Shown here in pieces: positions 35,299 to 43,168 of a stretch of DNA of 64,000 bases; positions within the stretch are counted from its first letter, which is position 1, and every line of letters starts with the position of its first letter. A program made the translations under genes and the position numbers. This DNA comes from Acholeplasmatales bacterium (GTDB taxonomy: Bacteria > Bacillota_I > Bacilli_A > Acholeplasmatales > Anaeroplasmataceae), in contig JAFSJY010000087.1 of the NCBI GenBank assembly GCA_017449215.1, positions 1 to 64,000 of the forward strand, given 5' to 3'. The notes under the pieces are model-generated. The model worked only from the letters and a program-made list of their open reading frames with translations. It had not been told where the DNA came from and did no database searches.

Positions 35299-37208
35299 AA
35301 ATTCTCTAGCTCCTTTAAATACATTTTATTAAATGTGTCAGAGCTCATTCTTAAATCACCTCTTGGTGATACAGCAACGCTACCTACCTTAATACCATCA
35401 GGTACACAGTTACGCTTAAATTGCTGAGTAAAGAATCTTCTAACAAATACCTTTAGGGTTGCCTTTATTTCCTCTTCCTTAAATTCATCCTTAAATGTAC
35501 GGCAGGCTAGGAAATAAATTTTCTTTAATGGCGCACCATAACGTAGGAAATGATATAGGAAAAAGTCATTTAAAATATATGGTCCTACACTCTTTTCAGT
35601 TGCTTGAGCGATATTACCATTATCATCTAGTGGTAATAGCTCAGGTGAAATAGGTGTATTTAATATATCTGTTAATGTTTCCTTTATAATACCTTCCTCA
35701 CCATCTCTAATATGACCAATTAATGTTGTTACTAATGTTTTAGGAATAGAGCAGTTAACACCATAATTAGACATATGATCTCCATTATATGTTGCCCATC
35801 CTAAGGCAAGCTCACTCATATCTCCTGTTCCTACTACTATACCATTTTCTTGGTTAGCAACATCAAATAATATTTGAGTTCTTTCTCTTGCTTGAACATT
35901 TTCATATGTAATATCATAAACTCCATCTGGATGCTTTATATCCTTAAAATGCTGGATACATGCATCCTTAATAGAGATTTCTCTAAAATCAGCACCATAT
36001 GCCTTTATTAAATTAACTGAATTATTATAGGTTCTTCCTGATGTACCAAAGCCTGGCATTGTAATTGCTATTACATTAGTAGAAGGTAAATTTAATATTC
36101 TAGTTACCTTCATTGATACTAGGAAGGCAAGTGTTGAATCAGCACCACCTGAAATACCAATTACCATTTTAGAATTTCCAATATGCTTTACTCTCTTAGC
36201 TAAAGCATAGGCTTGAATATTTAAGATTTCCTCTAAGCCTTCCTTTGTATGAGCAAGGAATGGTTTTTTATTATATTCTCTTAATAATTCATTTTCTCTT
36301 CTTACTAATGAGAAGTGAGTTTCCTTAACATCAATATCAAAATCTACAGTTTCATAGCTTCTTTCTTTAATTCTATCACTCATTATTCTTTGAATATCGA
36401 CATCCTGAATAATCATATTAGATTCAAACTTAAATCTTTCATTTTCAATAAATGTTCCATCTGGTTCAGCAATCATGGCATGACCTGAGAATAATATATC
36501 ACTTGTAGATTCATTAATACCACTAGATGCGTATACGTAAGCGGCTAATGTTTTAGATGCTTGCATCTTAACAAGATTTCTTCTATATGAAACCTTACCA
36601 ATTGTTTCATTAGATGAAGATAAATTAAAGATGATATTAGCACCCTTTAATGATGTGAAATTTGATGGAGTATTAGCCATCCATAAATCCTCACATAAAT
36701 CTATTGCGTATGTAACATCAAAATTATCACACTTATATAATAGCTTATTTGATATTACTACCTTTTCTCCTAATAATTCTATTGAATCTAGCTTTAATTC
36801 ATTTCCACTCTTAAAATATCTAGCCTCATAGAATTCATTATAGTTTGGAATATATGTTTTTGGAGTTATACCAATAATATGACCATCATAAAATGAAATT
36901 GCACAGTTATATAATGAATTATTAATTCTAATTGGTGAACCAACAATAAAGATAGTTTTAGTTTCCTTACTAAAGCTTTTTAATGCTGCTAATCCATTAA
37001 TACATCCATTATATAAATCAGTATTTAAGAACATATCCTGAGCTGTATAGCCTACAATAGATAATTCAGGGAATGTTACTATTTCTACTCCCTTACTATC
37101 AGCTTCCTTTACTAATCTAACAATTTCAGATACATTGTAATCTACATCACATAAATGTATTTCATTTACAATAGCACCAACTCTTACATAGCCATATTCC
37201 TTTAACAT
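35295..37208 (-). CDS. nadE: Glutamine-dependent NAD synthetase
   Basis: This enzyme amidates nicotinate adenine dinucleotide to NAD using glutamine. The 637-residue two-domain form has an N-terminal nitrilase-type glutaminase (Glu in FPELSIVGY, Lys in TPKTYIPNYNEFYE, Cys in AIDLCEDLW) and a C-terminal ammonia-dependent synthetase with the P-loop GISGGADSTLAFLV and GTGDMSELALGWAT. Start chosen: ATG at 37206-37208, 8 bases after GGAGG; the frame to 37223 contains that site. It is first in the operon nadE, nadD-nrtR, nadA, nadBC, with a promoter that carries palindromes. Confidence 0.97.
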   Translation of the reverse strand: MLKEYGYVRVGAIVNEIHLCDVDYNVSEIVRLVKEADSKGVEIVTFPELSIVGYTAQDMFLNTDLYNGCINGLAALKSFSKETKTIFIVGSPIRINNSLYNCAISFYDGHIIGITPKTYIPNYNEFYEARYFKSGNELKLDSIELLGEKVVISNKLLYKCDNFDVTYAIDLCEDLWMANTPSNFTSLKGANIIFNLSSSNETIGKVSYRRNLVKMQASKTLAAYVYASSGINESTSDILFSGHAMIAEPDGTFIENERFKFESNMIIQDVDIQRIMSDRIKERSYETVDFDIDVKETHFSLVRRENELLREYNKKPFLAHTKEGLEEILNIQAYALAKRVKHIGNSKMVIGISGGADSTLAFLVSMKVTRILNLPSTNVIAITMPGFGTSGRTYNNSVNLIKAYGADFREISIKDACIQHFKDIKHPDGVYDITYENVQARERTQILFDVANQENGIVVGTGDMSELALGWATYNGDHMSNYGVNCSIPKTLVTTLIGHIRDGEEGIIKETLTDILNTPISPELLPLDDNGNIAQATEKSVGPYILNDFFLYHFLRYGAPLKKIYFLACRTFKDEFKEEEIKATLKVFVRRFFTQQFKRNCVPDGIKVGSVAVSPRGDLRMSSDTFNKMYLKELENL

Positions 37209-37231
37209 AGTTAAATCCTCCATTTTAGTTT

Positions 37232-37260
37232 ATTCTAATACTATTAGAAATCATAGTCAA
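37232..37260 (-). promoter_or_regulatory. NAD operon promoter
   Basis: TTGACT (complement of 37255-37260) and TAGAAT (complement of 37232-37237) are exactly 17 bases apart. The same two hexamers and spacing occur at the lipoprotein promoter 39232-39260. Confidence 0.8.
37233..37249 (-). promoter_or_regulatory. Candidate operator over the NAD operon -10 box
   Basis: TTCTAATACTATTAGAA is a perfect 17-base palindrome (8-bp arms, single central base) that covers the -10 hexamer and part of the spacer. Position and symmetry fit a dimeric repressor; the NrtR-like domain encoded by the second gene is the obvious candidate. This is inference. Confidence 0.6.
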
Positions 37261-37267
37261 TATGTTT

Positions 37268-37288
37268 TTATCAATTTGATAATATCAA
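37268..37288 (-). promoter_or_regulatory. Overlapping palindromes upstream of the NAD promoter -35
   Basis: TTATCAATTTGATAA (37268-37282) and TTGATAATATCAA (37276-37288) are two perfect odd-length palindromes sharing seven bases, just upstream of the -35 box. They may be a second operator or an activator site, but AT-only palindromes arise easily in this composition. Confidence 0.35.
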
Positions 37289-37307
37289 AAAGATAAAAAG
37301 TATAAGA

Positions 37308-37334
37308 TAAAAGAAAATGCCTCCTAAGAGGCAT
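37308..37334 (-). terminator. Terminator of the YD-like lipoprotein gene
   Basis: AATGCCTC (37315-37322) pairs with GAGGCATT (37327-37334), with a short loop and TTTTC tail on the minus strand, 8 bases past the stop. Confidence 0.85.
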
Positions 37335-37341
37335 TATCTAT

Positions 37342-39180
37342 TTAAGATAGATTTGCTGGAATAAAATCGTTCGCACCAGTATCCCACTTATATTGTGTAG
37401 TATTTTCAGTTTCATAATTGTCAGAGTATGTATAAATAGTTCTTCTATTTTGAGATACATCATCATAGTAAGTTGTATATGATACAGATTTAAGAATATT
37501 ACCTTCATAAGTATATGCAGCAACACTATAAACAGTCTCCATATCTGAAGACACTTTACTAGTAATTACTTTGCCAGTATTGTCATATGTATATTCAAGT
37601 ATTCGAGCCCTTTCAGTATCGCTATACCATTCTTCTGACTTATAAGGGTATAAACTATCATTATAATATCTCTTATATAAATATGTTGATGTTTGTTGTC
37701 CTTCTGAATTATAGTCCTTATTAGATTGAGTTTGAGTTAAACCTACATAGCCTCTTGATTGTTCTGATGTCTTTATTTCTTGACTACCTACAATATTGTA
37801 ACTGATGACTGTGATTGGATTTGCATATGTAGATATCATTTTTGAATATTCTACCTTGCTTCCCTTTGTATAAGTAATATTAGCTGTAGCTACAGTAAAG
37901 TCAGCATTATATGTATATACATATTCCTTTGATGTTTCACTTGTTGCTTCAGTCATCTTAGTAATAATTCTATTGGCATTATATTCGGAAACAATTGAAC
38001 GTTCTAATGATAAATCATCATTATACGCAATAATTGAAGTTGGTTGTCCAATATCATTATACTTATATTCATGCTTACCTTTCATTTCACCAGCTAAAGC
38101 AACTTCAATTTCGTTATTATTCTTATAATCAAAATCAGCAGTTATTGAATCTTGACCTACAATTTGGATTTTTTTAATCTTACCAGAATCATATGTTATT
38201 GTTGCATTTCCATCTGTTCCAAATTGATTATATGGCATTTGTATTTTATTATCCTCTACTGTTGTAATATTTACGGTCTCAGTAGTTGGATTTTCTAGAA
38301 TAAACTCACCCCAATTAGTTTGACTAACATTTATTGTAGTAGCTATAGTTGTTGTTTTATAATTAGAATCTATTGTTGCTCTCATAGAAGAATAATCAAT
38401 TACCTTATTATAATTTTCATTCCATTCTGAAACCTTTGTCTCTGCGAATGTGTCAGTTACTTCATATGACAAATTAGTATATTCTAGAAACTTACTTCCT
38501 TTAGCGCTATAACTCTTATTAATAACCTTTGAACCATCATATGTTATTTCGGCCTTACCTTCAAGGCTTTCTGATATTAACATATTATTTTCAAATTTAT
38601 TATTATAGCGTCCCGTTTTTAAACCAGTTGAATCAACCTTCTTAAAGTCAGTAGATTCAACAGTACCATCTAGCTTAATCTTATATAAGTCTAATCCTGC
38701 TTCTTTTACATTAATTGCATTATCCTTATATTCAGCATAGCTATATGCTGGAGCTGGATAATATGAATAATTTGAAATATTCTTGAAATAAATAGGATTA
38801 TTCCCATTTAATGTCACTATGTCAGTACTTACACCCAAAAATGAATTAAATGAACATACCTTAACCTTTTCGGGTACATTATTATTATAAACTAACTTAC
38901 AAAAGTTTGGTTCAGAGCCATCCATGTATACAAAGCTATCAAGCTTTGAATTTGATGTATAAGTCATTAAAAATATTGGTTCAGTATCATTTTGAGCGGC
39001 ATATACCTTAACATCATCTGCACTTTGAGTTGAGCTTCCAGAACTTCCACCACTAGGGTTTGATTCACTACTGCCACTATTATCTCCACTTGGATCATCA
39101 GTCTTTGTATCATCGCCACATGAGCTTAAAGCAAAGACTCCAGTTAAAGCAAGTAAAGAAAATATATAAATCTTCTTCAT
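37342..39180 (-). CDS. Surface lipoprotein with YD/RHS-like beta repeats
   Basis: The 612-residue protein is predicted to be exported and lipid-anchored: basic MKK, hydrophobic core, lipobox ALSSC with Cys at about 21. A Gly/Ser/Asp-rich spacer follows (about 22-55). The mature part contains many short elements of the type YTYDNTGKVITSKV, YKYNDIGQPTSII and YTYNADFTVATANI, resembling YD/RHS-type beta repeats. I count more than ten by eye, imperfect in length. It has its own promoter and terminator. Ligand and function are unknown; surface exposure is inferred. Confidence 0.82.
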   Translation of the reverse strand: MKKIYIFSLLALTGVFALSSCGDDTKTDDPSGDNSGSSESNPSGGSSGSSTQSADDVKVYAAQNDTEPIFLMTYTSNSKLDSFVYMDGSEPNFCKLVYNNNVPEKVKVCSFNSFLGVSTDIVTLNGNNPIYFKNISNYSYYPAPAYSYAEYKDNAINVKEAGLDLYKIKLDGTVESTDFKKVDSTGLKTGRYNNKFENNMLISESLEGKAEITYDGSKVINKSYSAKGSKFLEYTNLSYEVTDTFAETKVSEWNENYNKVIDYSSMRATIDSNYKTTTIATTINVSQTNWGEFILENPTTETVNITTVEDNKIQMPYNQFGTDGNATITYDSGKIKKIQIVGQDSITADFDYKNNNEIEVALAGEMKGKHEYKYNDIGQPTSIIAYNDDLSLERSIVSEYNANRIITKMTEATSETSKEYVYTYNADFTVATANITYTKGSKVEYSKMISTYANPITVISYNIVGSQEIKTSEQSRGYVGLTQTQSNKDYNSEGQQTSTYLYKRYYNDSLYPYKSEEWYSDTERARILEYTYDNTGKVITSKVSSDMETVYSVAAYTYEGNILKSVSYTTYYDDVSQNRRTIYTYSDNYETENTTQYKWDTGANDFIPANLS

Positions 39181-39231
39181 ATCTTTTCCTCCTCATTTTT
39201 ATTATTTTTTTATGAATAGATAAACACAAAA

Positions 39232-39260
39232 ATTCTATATTTTTTTATCAAAAAAGTCAA
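39232..39260 (-). promoter_or_regulatory. Promoter of the YD-like lipoprotein gene
   Basis: TTGACT (complement of 39255-39260) and TAGAAT (complement of 39232-39237) with 17-base spacing. Confidence 0.75.
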
Positions 39261-39313
39261 ATTACTATACTAAAACGCTACTATTCCAAATTAATTTGAG
39301 AAAACTGACATAA

Positions 39314-39345
39314 AGAAAAAAGGATTCGATTATTATCAAACCCTT
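39314..39345 (-). terminator. Terminator of the XRE membrane regulator
   Basis: On the minus strand AAGGGTTTGAT pairs with ATCGAATCCTT (39320-39345) through 11 pairs including two G-U, followed by six T residues. Confidence 0.82.
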
Positions 39346-39361
39346 AATACGAAAACTATAA

Positions 39362-40240
39362 TTAATCCTTATTCTTAATATTTTTATATAATGCGAATGG
39401 ATATGTAAATAAAGATAAGAAACCACAAAGCACTAATGCAAATATAAATGCTAAAACTGAGATTATAATACCTATAACTGCAAATAATAGCTTCATTAAA
39501 ATTAAGAACTTTAATCCATCTAAATCAAAGCTGAATATTATTCCTGGGAAATGAATACTCCATCCTGCAATATCTTCAAATAAATCAAATACAAAGTTAT
39601 TATCTAAGATGAAGCATGACACCATTGTAAACATAGCTACTGAGAATATAGAACCAACTACAAACATAGTAGCTGTATCATCTGAATGAGTTGCGACAAA
39701 TGCGAAAATACCAAATGAAATAGCAAATGCTAGTATACCTAAGAAAATAGATAATAATAATCTTCTTCTGTTACTTTCAGCTTGTTGTTTCTTGGCAATA
39801 GCTACCTTTGTTCTACCACAGTCAGTATGCATTAAATATTCAGTTGAATAGCCTCTACCATGATGCCTATCTTTAATGAATTCTTCATTATCATAAATAG
39901 GCTTTTTACAATAATCACATACACCTACAACCGCATGTAACTGAATAGGTTTTTCTACTACAACATCCTTTTCAACCATGACTGGTTTTTCTACTACTAT
40001 TGGTTTTTCTACAATCTTTTCTACCTCTACTATCTTTGGCTCTGTTTCATTACCTAATAATTCATCAGTAGAAACATTAAATATTGTAGCCATTTGCTTT
40101 ATAGTACCAACTGATGGCTCAACCTCATCTGATTCCCATCTTGATACTGCCTGTGCAGTAACATTTAATTTTTCTGATAATTCCTTTTGAGTCATCCCAT
40201 TTGAATTTCTTAACTCTTTAATTTTTGAACCTAACGACAT
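39362..40240 (-). CDS. Membrane-tethered XRE-family transcription regulator with CxxC/H/C motif
   Basis: The 292-residue protein begins with a canonical HTH_3 domain (about 4-62: IKELRNSNGMTQKELSEKLN, AQAVSRWESDEVEPS). A Val-Glu-Lys-Pro rich linker with five near-repeats of VEKP/VEK (about 70-100) follows. Next is a small putative metal site, CDYCKKPI...RHH...HTDCG (about 107-140). The C-terminal half has about four hydrophobic helices (about 160-285). A DNA-binding domain tied to the membrane suggests signal-dependent regulation at the membrane. Its promoter shares a 12-mer with that of the adjacent lipoprotein. The signal sensed is unknown. Confidence 0.85.
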   Translation of the reverse strand: MSLGSKIKELRNSNGMTQKELSEKLNVTAQAVSRWESDEVEPSVGTIKQMATIFNVSTDELLGNETEPKIVEVEKIVEKPIVVEKPVMVEKDVVVEKPIQLHAVVGVCDYCKKPIYDNEEFIKDRHHGRGYSTEYLMHTDCGRTKVAIAKKQQAESNRRRLLLSIFLGILAFAISFGIFAFVATHSDDTATMFVVGSIFSVAMFTMVSCFILDNNFVFDLFEDIAGWSIHFPGIIFSFDLDGLKFLILMKLLFAVIGIIISVLAFIFALVLCGFLSLFTYPFALYKNIKNKD

Positions 40241-40267
40241 CTTCGTATCCTCCCTTGAGACACTTTC

Positions 40268-40296
40268 ATTATAGTGTACAACTCAACAAATTGTAA
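40268..40296 (-). promoter_or_regulatory. Promoter of XRE membrane regulator with internal inverted repeat
   Basis: TATAAT (complement of 40268-40273) with TTACAA (complement of 40291-40296) 17 bases upstream. Between them TACAA...TTGTA (40277-40295) is an imperfect inverted repeat suited to autoregulation. TCAACAAATTGT at 40283-40294 recurs on the opposite strand at 43113-43124. Confidence 0.5.
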
Positions 40297-40389
40297 ATAA
40301 ACAAAAAGTTGAATTTAATAAACAAAAACGTAAGTAGCCGTTTTTCTAATAAAAAACAACGTTTTTTAAATAATATTTTTTAATTCTTT

Positions 40390-40413
40390 AGAAAAGACCA
40401 CCTAAGTGGTCTT
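40390..40413 (-). terminator. Terminator of the repeat lipoprotein gene
   Basis: AAGACCAC (40394-40401) / GTGGTCTT (40406-40413) stem with a 4-base loop and TTTTC on the minus strand, about 17 bases past the stop. Confidence 0.83.
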
Positions 40414-40430
40414 AATATTAAATGATTGAA

Positions 40431-43064
40431 TTATTCAAATTGAGCTAAATATTCTTTAATATCATCAGATGTCATTTTTTTGTTTTTAATAAAGATTTCG
40501 ATTAAAGTATCGTAATCTGCTAATACTTTATTTAAATCGGCTTGATCCATAGTAACTGATGATTCTATACCATAAGCTTTTTCCATATCTGATGGATAAT
40601 CTGTAAAGTTAGTATCATTATCGTTATCTTCCTGAATAAACATCATTGGTACTTTTACTTCATGTGCAACATATGTTTTATTTTCAGAATCATATGTATA
40701 GTAGAATCTTGAACGTAATTCAATATCAAATTTTCTACTTGTTTCTCTGCTAAATTTTGTATTGTATTTAGAATATAATAATTTATTTGACCCATTTAAA
40801 TATACATCTACAGTACTTCTTGATGAAGGATTTTCATCTGTTTTATCTGTAACCTTTATTGAAGTGATTCCAGAAATATCCCATAAGTTAAACCATAAGG
40901 TATTATATGTTCCAGTTATTTTACCAATTATAGGAACATTAATAGTTTTTTCTTCTTTTACTTCATAGCCAAGAAGTCTACCTTCACTTGCCTTATAAAG
41001 TTCAGTTACGTAGCCATCAAAGCCAGCCAAACCAGATGCTTTATTACCAACAACTGATACATAATCATTTTCTACATAGAAATCAGCACATGCTGAAATC
41101 TTATCTGAACCATTAATTGTAGTATATTCATAGATATGACCTATTGTCTTTGTTTCGTTATTTACAACTGATAAATAAGATGTTCTTGAGCCTGATACAC
41201 CAGCGATAGTTACACCATATGTTGTAGCCATTTCATAAGCATCATTTGAAACTAAATACTTAACCTTATATGCATCACCTAACGAAATGAACATTGCCTT
41301 AGTTTCAGATGATAAATCATAAACCATCTTTACAACTGGCTTTACAGTACCAACACCTGGAACTGTAATTGATGTAGTAATATTGATAATAAACATCAAT
41401 TGGTCATCCTTAAACACAAATTTTCCAGTATATCCATCACCAGATAATTCTTTTTCCATTTCTTCAGCATATGAATTTTCAATATATACATTAACTGCTT
41501 GTGTTGCAGCATTTAATGCAGTTTGTGCTAAATTAAATACCTTAGCCATTGTAATACTTTGATTAATGTTTTCAACTACCATTTGCCATTGTTCGCCAAA
41601 ACCGGCTTGATTAATATCAGATACATTAGTGAATGTTGTGAAATCATAATTAATTGATGAAACATCAGTAACTTTATTTGGTTCATAACTTGGTGCCATA
41701 GCAGCTGGTAAATAATCATAAGCCGTTGCTGTTTCAATCTTTGTTAATTTAGTTAAATAATCCTTAACAACACTTGCAAGTAATGACTTAATATAAGCTT
41801 CTGTTTCTTGTAATACTGTTGTTAATGTAGTAGGAACATCCTCTACCTTAGTTACAGCCTCTAATTTTTCAATTTCTTCATTTTCGAAACCTTCTAAATC
41901 AGACTTTAGCTTTTGATTTGGAAGCTTAGCTAATCCAGCATCAATAACATCGTCTAGTGCAGCAACTGCAACCTTAATAGTTTCTGCAACAGCAAAATCT
42001 GATAAATCCTTCTTAATCTTTTCAACACATGTTGGAATATCATCTAATTTTGTTACAGCTTCAAGTGTTTTCTTTTCCTTAGCATATTCAGCTTGTGTAT
42101 CTGTCTTTACTGTATCATATGGAATCTTATCAATTAATGCATTTACATAAGGATCTAATGCAGCTATTGCTAGTTTAATAGTTTCTTGAACTGCAAAATC
42201 TAATAAATCAGATTTAATTGTTTCTACGCATGTTGGAACACCTTCAATAGTGTCTACAGCTGCTAGTAACTTCTTTTCTTCAACATATTGTGCTTGTAAA
42301 TCTGTCTTTAATGATTCATTTGTTATCTTTGCTATTAAAGCTTCTACATACTTATCTAATTCTTCTAATGCCTTATTCTTTAATGCTAAGACAACCTTAG
42401 CTGTTTCAGTCTTAATATAATCCTTAGTATCATCTAGAATTTCCTTATAAGTTGTTGCTACATTGTCTAATGTTTCAATGGCATCAACCTTAGCCATTTC
42501 AGTATTATAGAATGTTTGAACTGATGCCTTTAAAGTATCATCAGGAATTGCAGCAATTAATGGATTAATAATTGCATTTAATTTAGTAACTGCAAGTGGC
42601 TTTAATGTAGTTACAGCAAATGTCTTAGTATCTTCAACTACCTTATTTAATGCAGCCTTTGCAGTATCTACATCAGTAATACCATTAATATATTGCTTTT
42701 CTGTATCATAGTAAGTTTGGATTGCAGCCTTTAATTCATCATTAGTAATCTTTGCAATCACAGGATTTATTAATTCATCTAATTTAGCAATTGCTGCTGA
42801 CTTATTTGTAGCTAGCTCTGTAGATTCAGCCTGACTTTGGCCTTCTCCACCTTGCTGTCCTTGACTGCCCTGTTGACCTTCAGAACTACCTTGTTGGCTT
42901 TGAGTTCCATCAGAGCCACCTTGATTTTGGCTTCCACCATTATCAACTACGCTTGATGAACCACCATTATTTACAGGCTTTTCATCACCACATGCTGATA
43001 AAGCTAAAAGTGCTGTTGCACTTAATAATACACTTAAAAAAACCTTCTTTTTCACTTTAATCAC
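40431..43064 (-). CDS. Large surface lipoprotein with five tandem ~70-residue helical repeats
   Basis: The 877-residue protein has an N-terminal signal with lipobox LALSAC (Cys about 25) and a Gly/Gln/Ser-rich low-complexity spacer (about 27-80). From about 88 to 440 there are five tandem helical repeats of roughly 70 residues. Each contains a pattern like L(D/N)xxIxxxIAKIxxxxLK, a Q-x-x-Y/F-x-x-E segment and a final helix. Repeats 3 and 4 also share PTCVE. The remaining ~430 residues are mixed beta/alpha with repeated Tyr/Thr strands. It resembles cell-wall helical-repeat proteins (DUF1542/FIVAR-like) only in architecture. It has its own terminator; its promoter shares a 12-mer with the XRE regulator gene. 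Confidence 0.85.
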   Translation of the reverse strand: MIKVKKKVFLSVLLSATALLALSACGDEKPVNNGGSSSVVDNGGSQNQGGSDGTQSQQGSSEGQQGSQGQQGGEGQSQAESTELATNKSAAIAKLDELINPVIAKITNDELKAAIQTYYDTEKQYINGITDVDTAKAALNKVVEDTKTFAVTTLKPLAVTKLNAIINPLIAAIPDDTLKASVQTFYNTEMAKVDAIETLDNVATTYKEILDDTKDYIKTETAKVVLALKNKALEELDKYVEALIAKITNESLKTDLQAQYVEEKKLLAAVDTIEGVPTCVETIKSDLLDFAVQETIKLAIAALDPYVNALIDKIPYDTVKTDTQAEYAKEKKTLEAVTKLDDIPTCVEKIKKDLSDFAVAETIKVAVAALDDVIDAGLAKLPNQKLKSDLEGFENEEIEKLEAVTKVEDVPTTLTTVLQETEAYIKSLLASVVKDYLTKLTKIETATAYDYLPAAMAPSYEPNKVTDVSSINYDFTTFTNVSDINQAGFGEQWQMVVENINQSITMAKVFNLAQTALNAATQAVNVYIENSYAEEMEKELSGDGYTGKFVFKDDQLMFIINITTSITVPGVGTVKPVVKMVYDLSSETKAMFISLGDAYKVKYLVSNDAYEMATTYGVTIAGVSGSRTSYLSVVNNETKTIGHIYEYTTINGSDKISACADFYVENDYVSVVGNKASGLAGFDGYVTELYKASEGRLLGYEVKEEKTINVPIIGKITGTYNTLWFNLWDISGITSIKVTDKTDENPSSRSTVDVYLNGSNKLLYSKYNTKFSRETSRKFDIELRSRFYYTYDSENKTYVAHEVKVPMMFIQEDNDNDTNFTDYPSDMEKAYGIESSVTMDQADLNKVLADYDTLIEIFIKNKKMTSDDIKEYLAQFE

Positions 43065-43117
43065 CTAACCCTTGTTTTTATTATACAACTATGTATTTAT
43101 AAAAATAAATAAACAAT

Positions 43118-43143
43118 TTGTTGATACGGATTGTTGATACGGA
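43118..43143. repeat. Perfect 13-bp tandem duplication
   Basis: TTGTTGATACGGA occurs twice head to tail (43118-43130 and 43131-43143), upstream of the repeat-lipoprotein gene and just behind the GGDEF gene terminator. The first copy overlaps the 12-mer shared with the XRE regulator promoter. Confidence 0.85.
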
Positions 43144-43168
43144 AAAAAGGAGCATTTTAATTGCTCCT
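43142..43168 (-). terminator. Terminator of the diguanylate cyclase gene
   Basis: AGGAGCA (43148-43154) / TGCTCCT (43162-43168) stem overlapping the stop codon, followed on the minus strand by six T residues. Confidence 0.85.

Noticed and set aside
43118-43143. CRISPR-like repeat
   Set aside because: There are only two abutting 13-base copies, with no spacers and no cas genes in the window.
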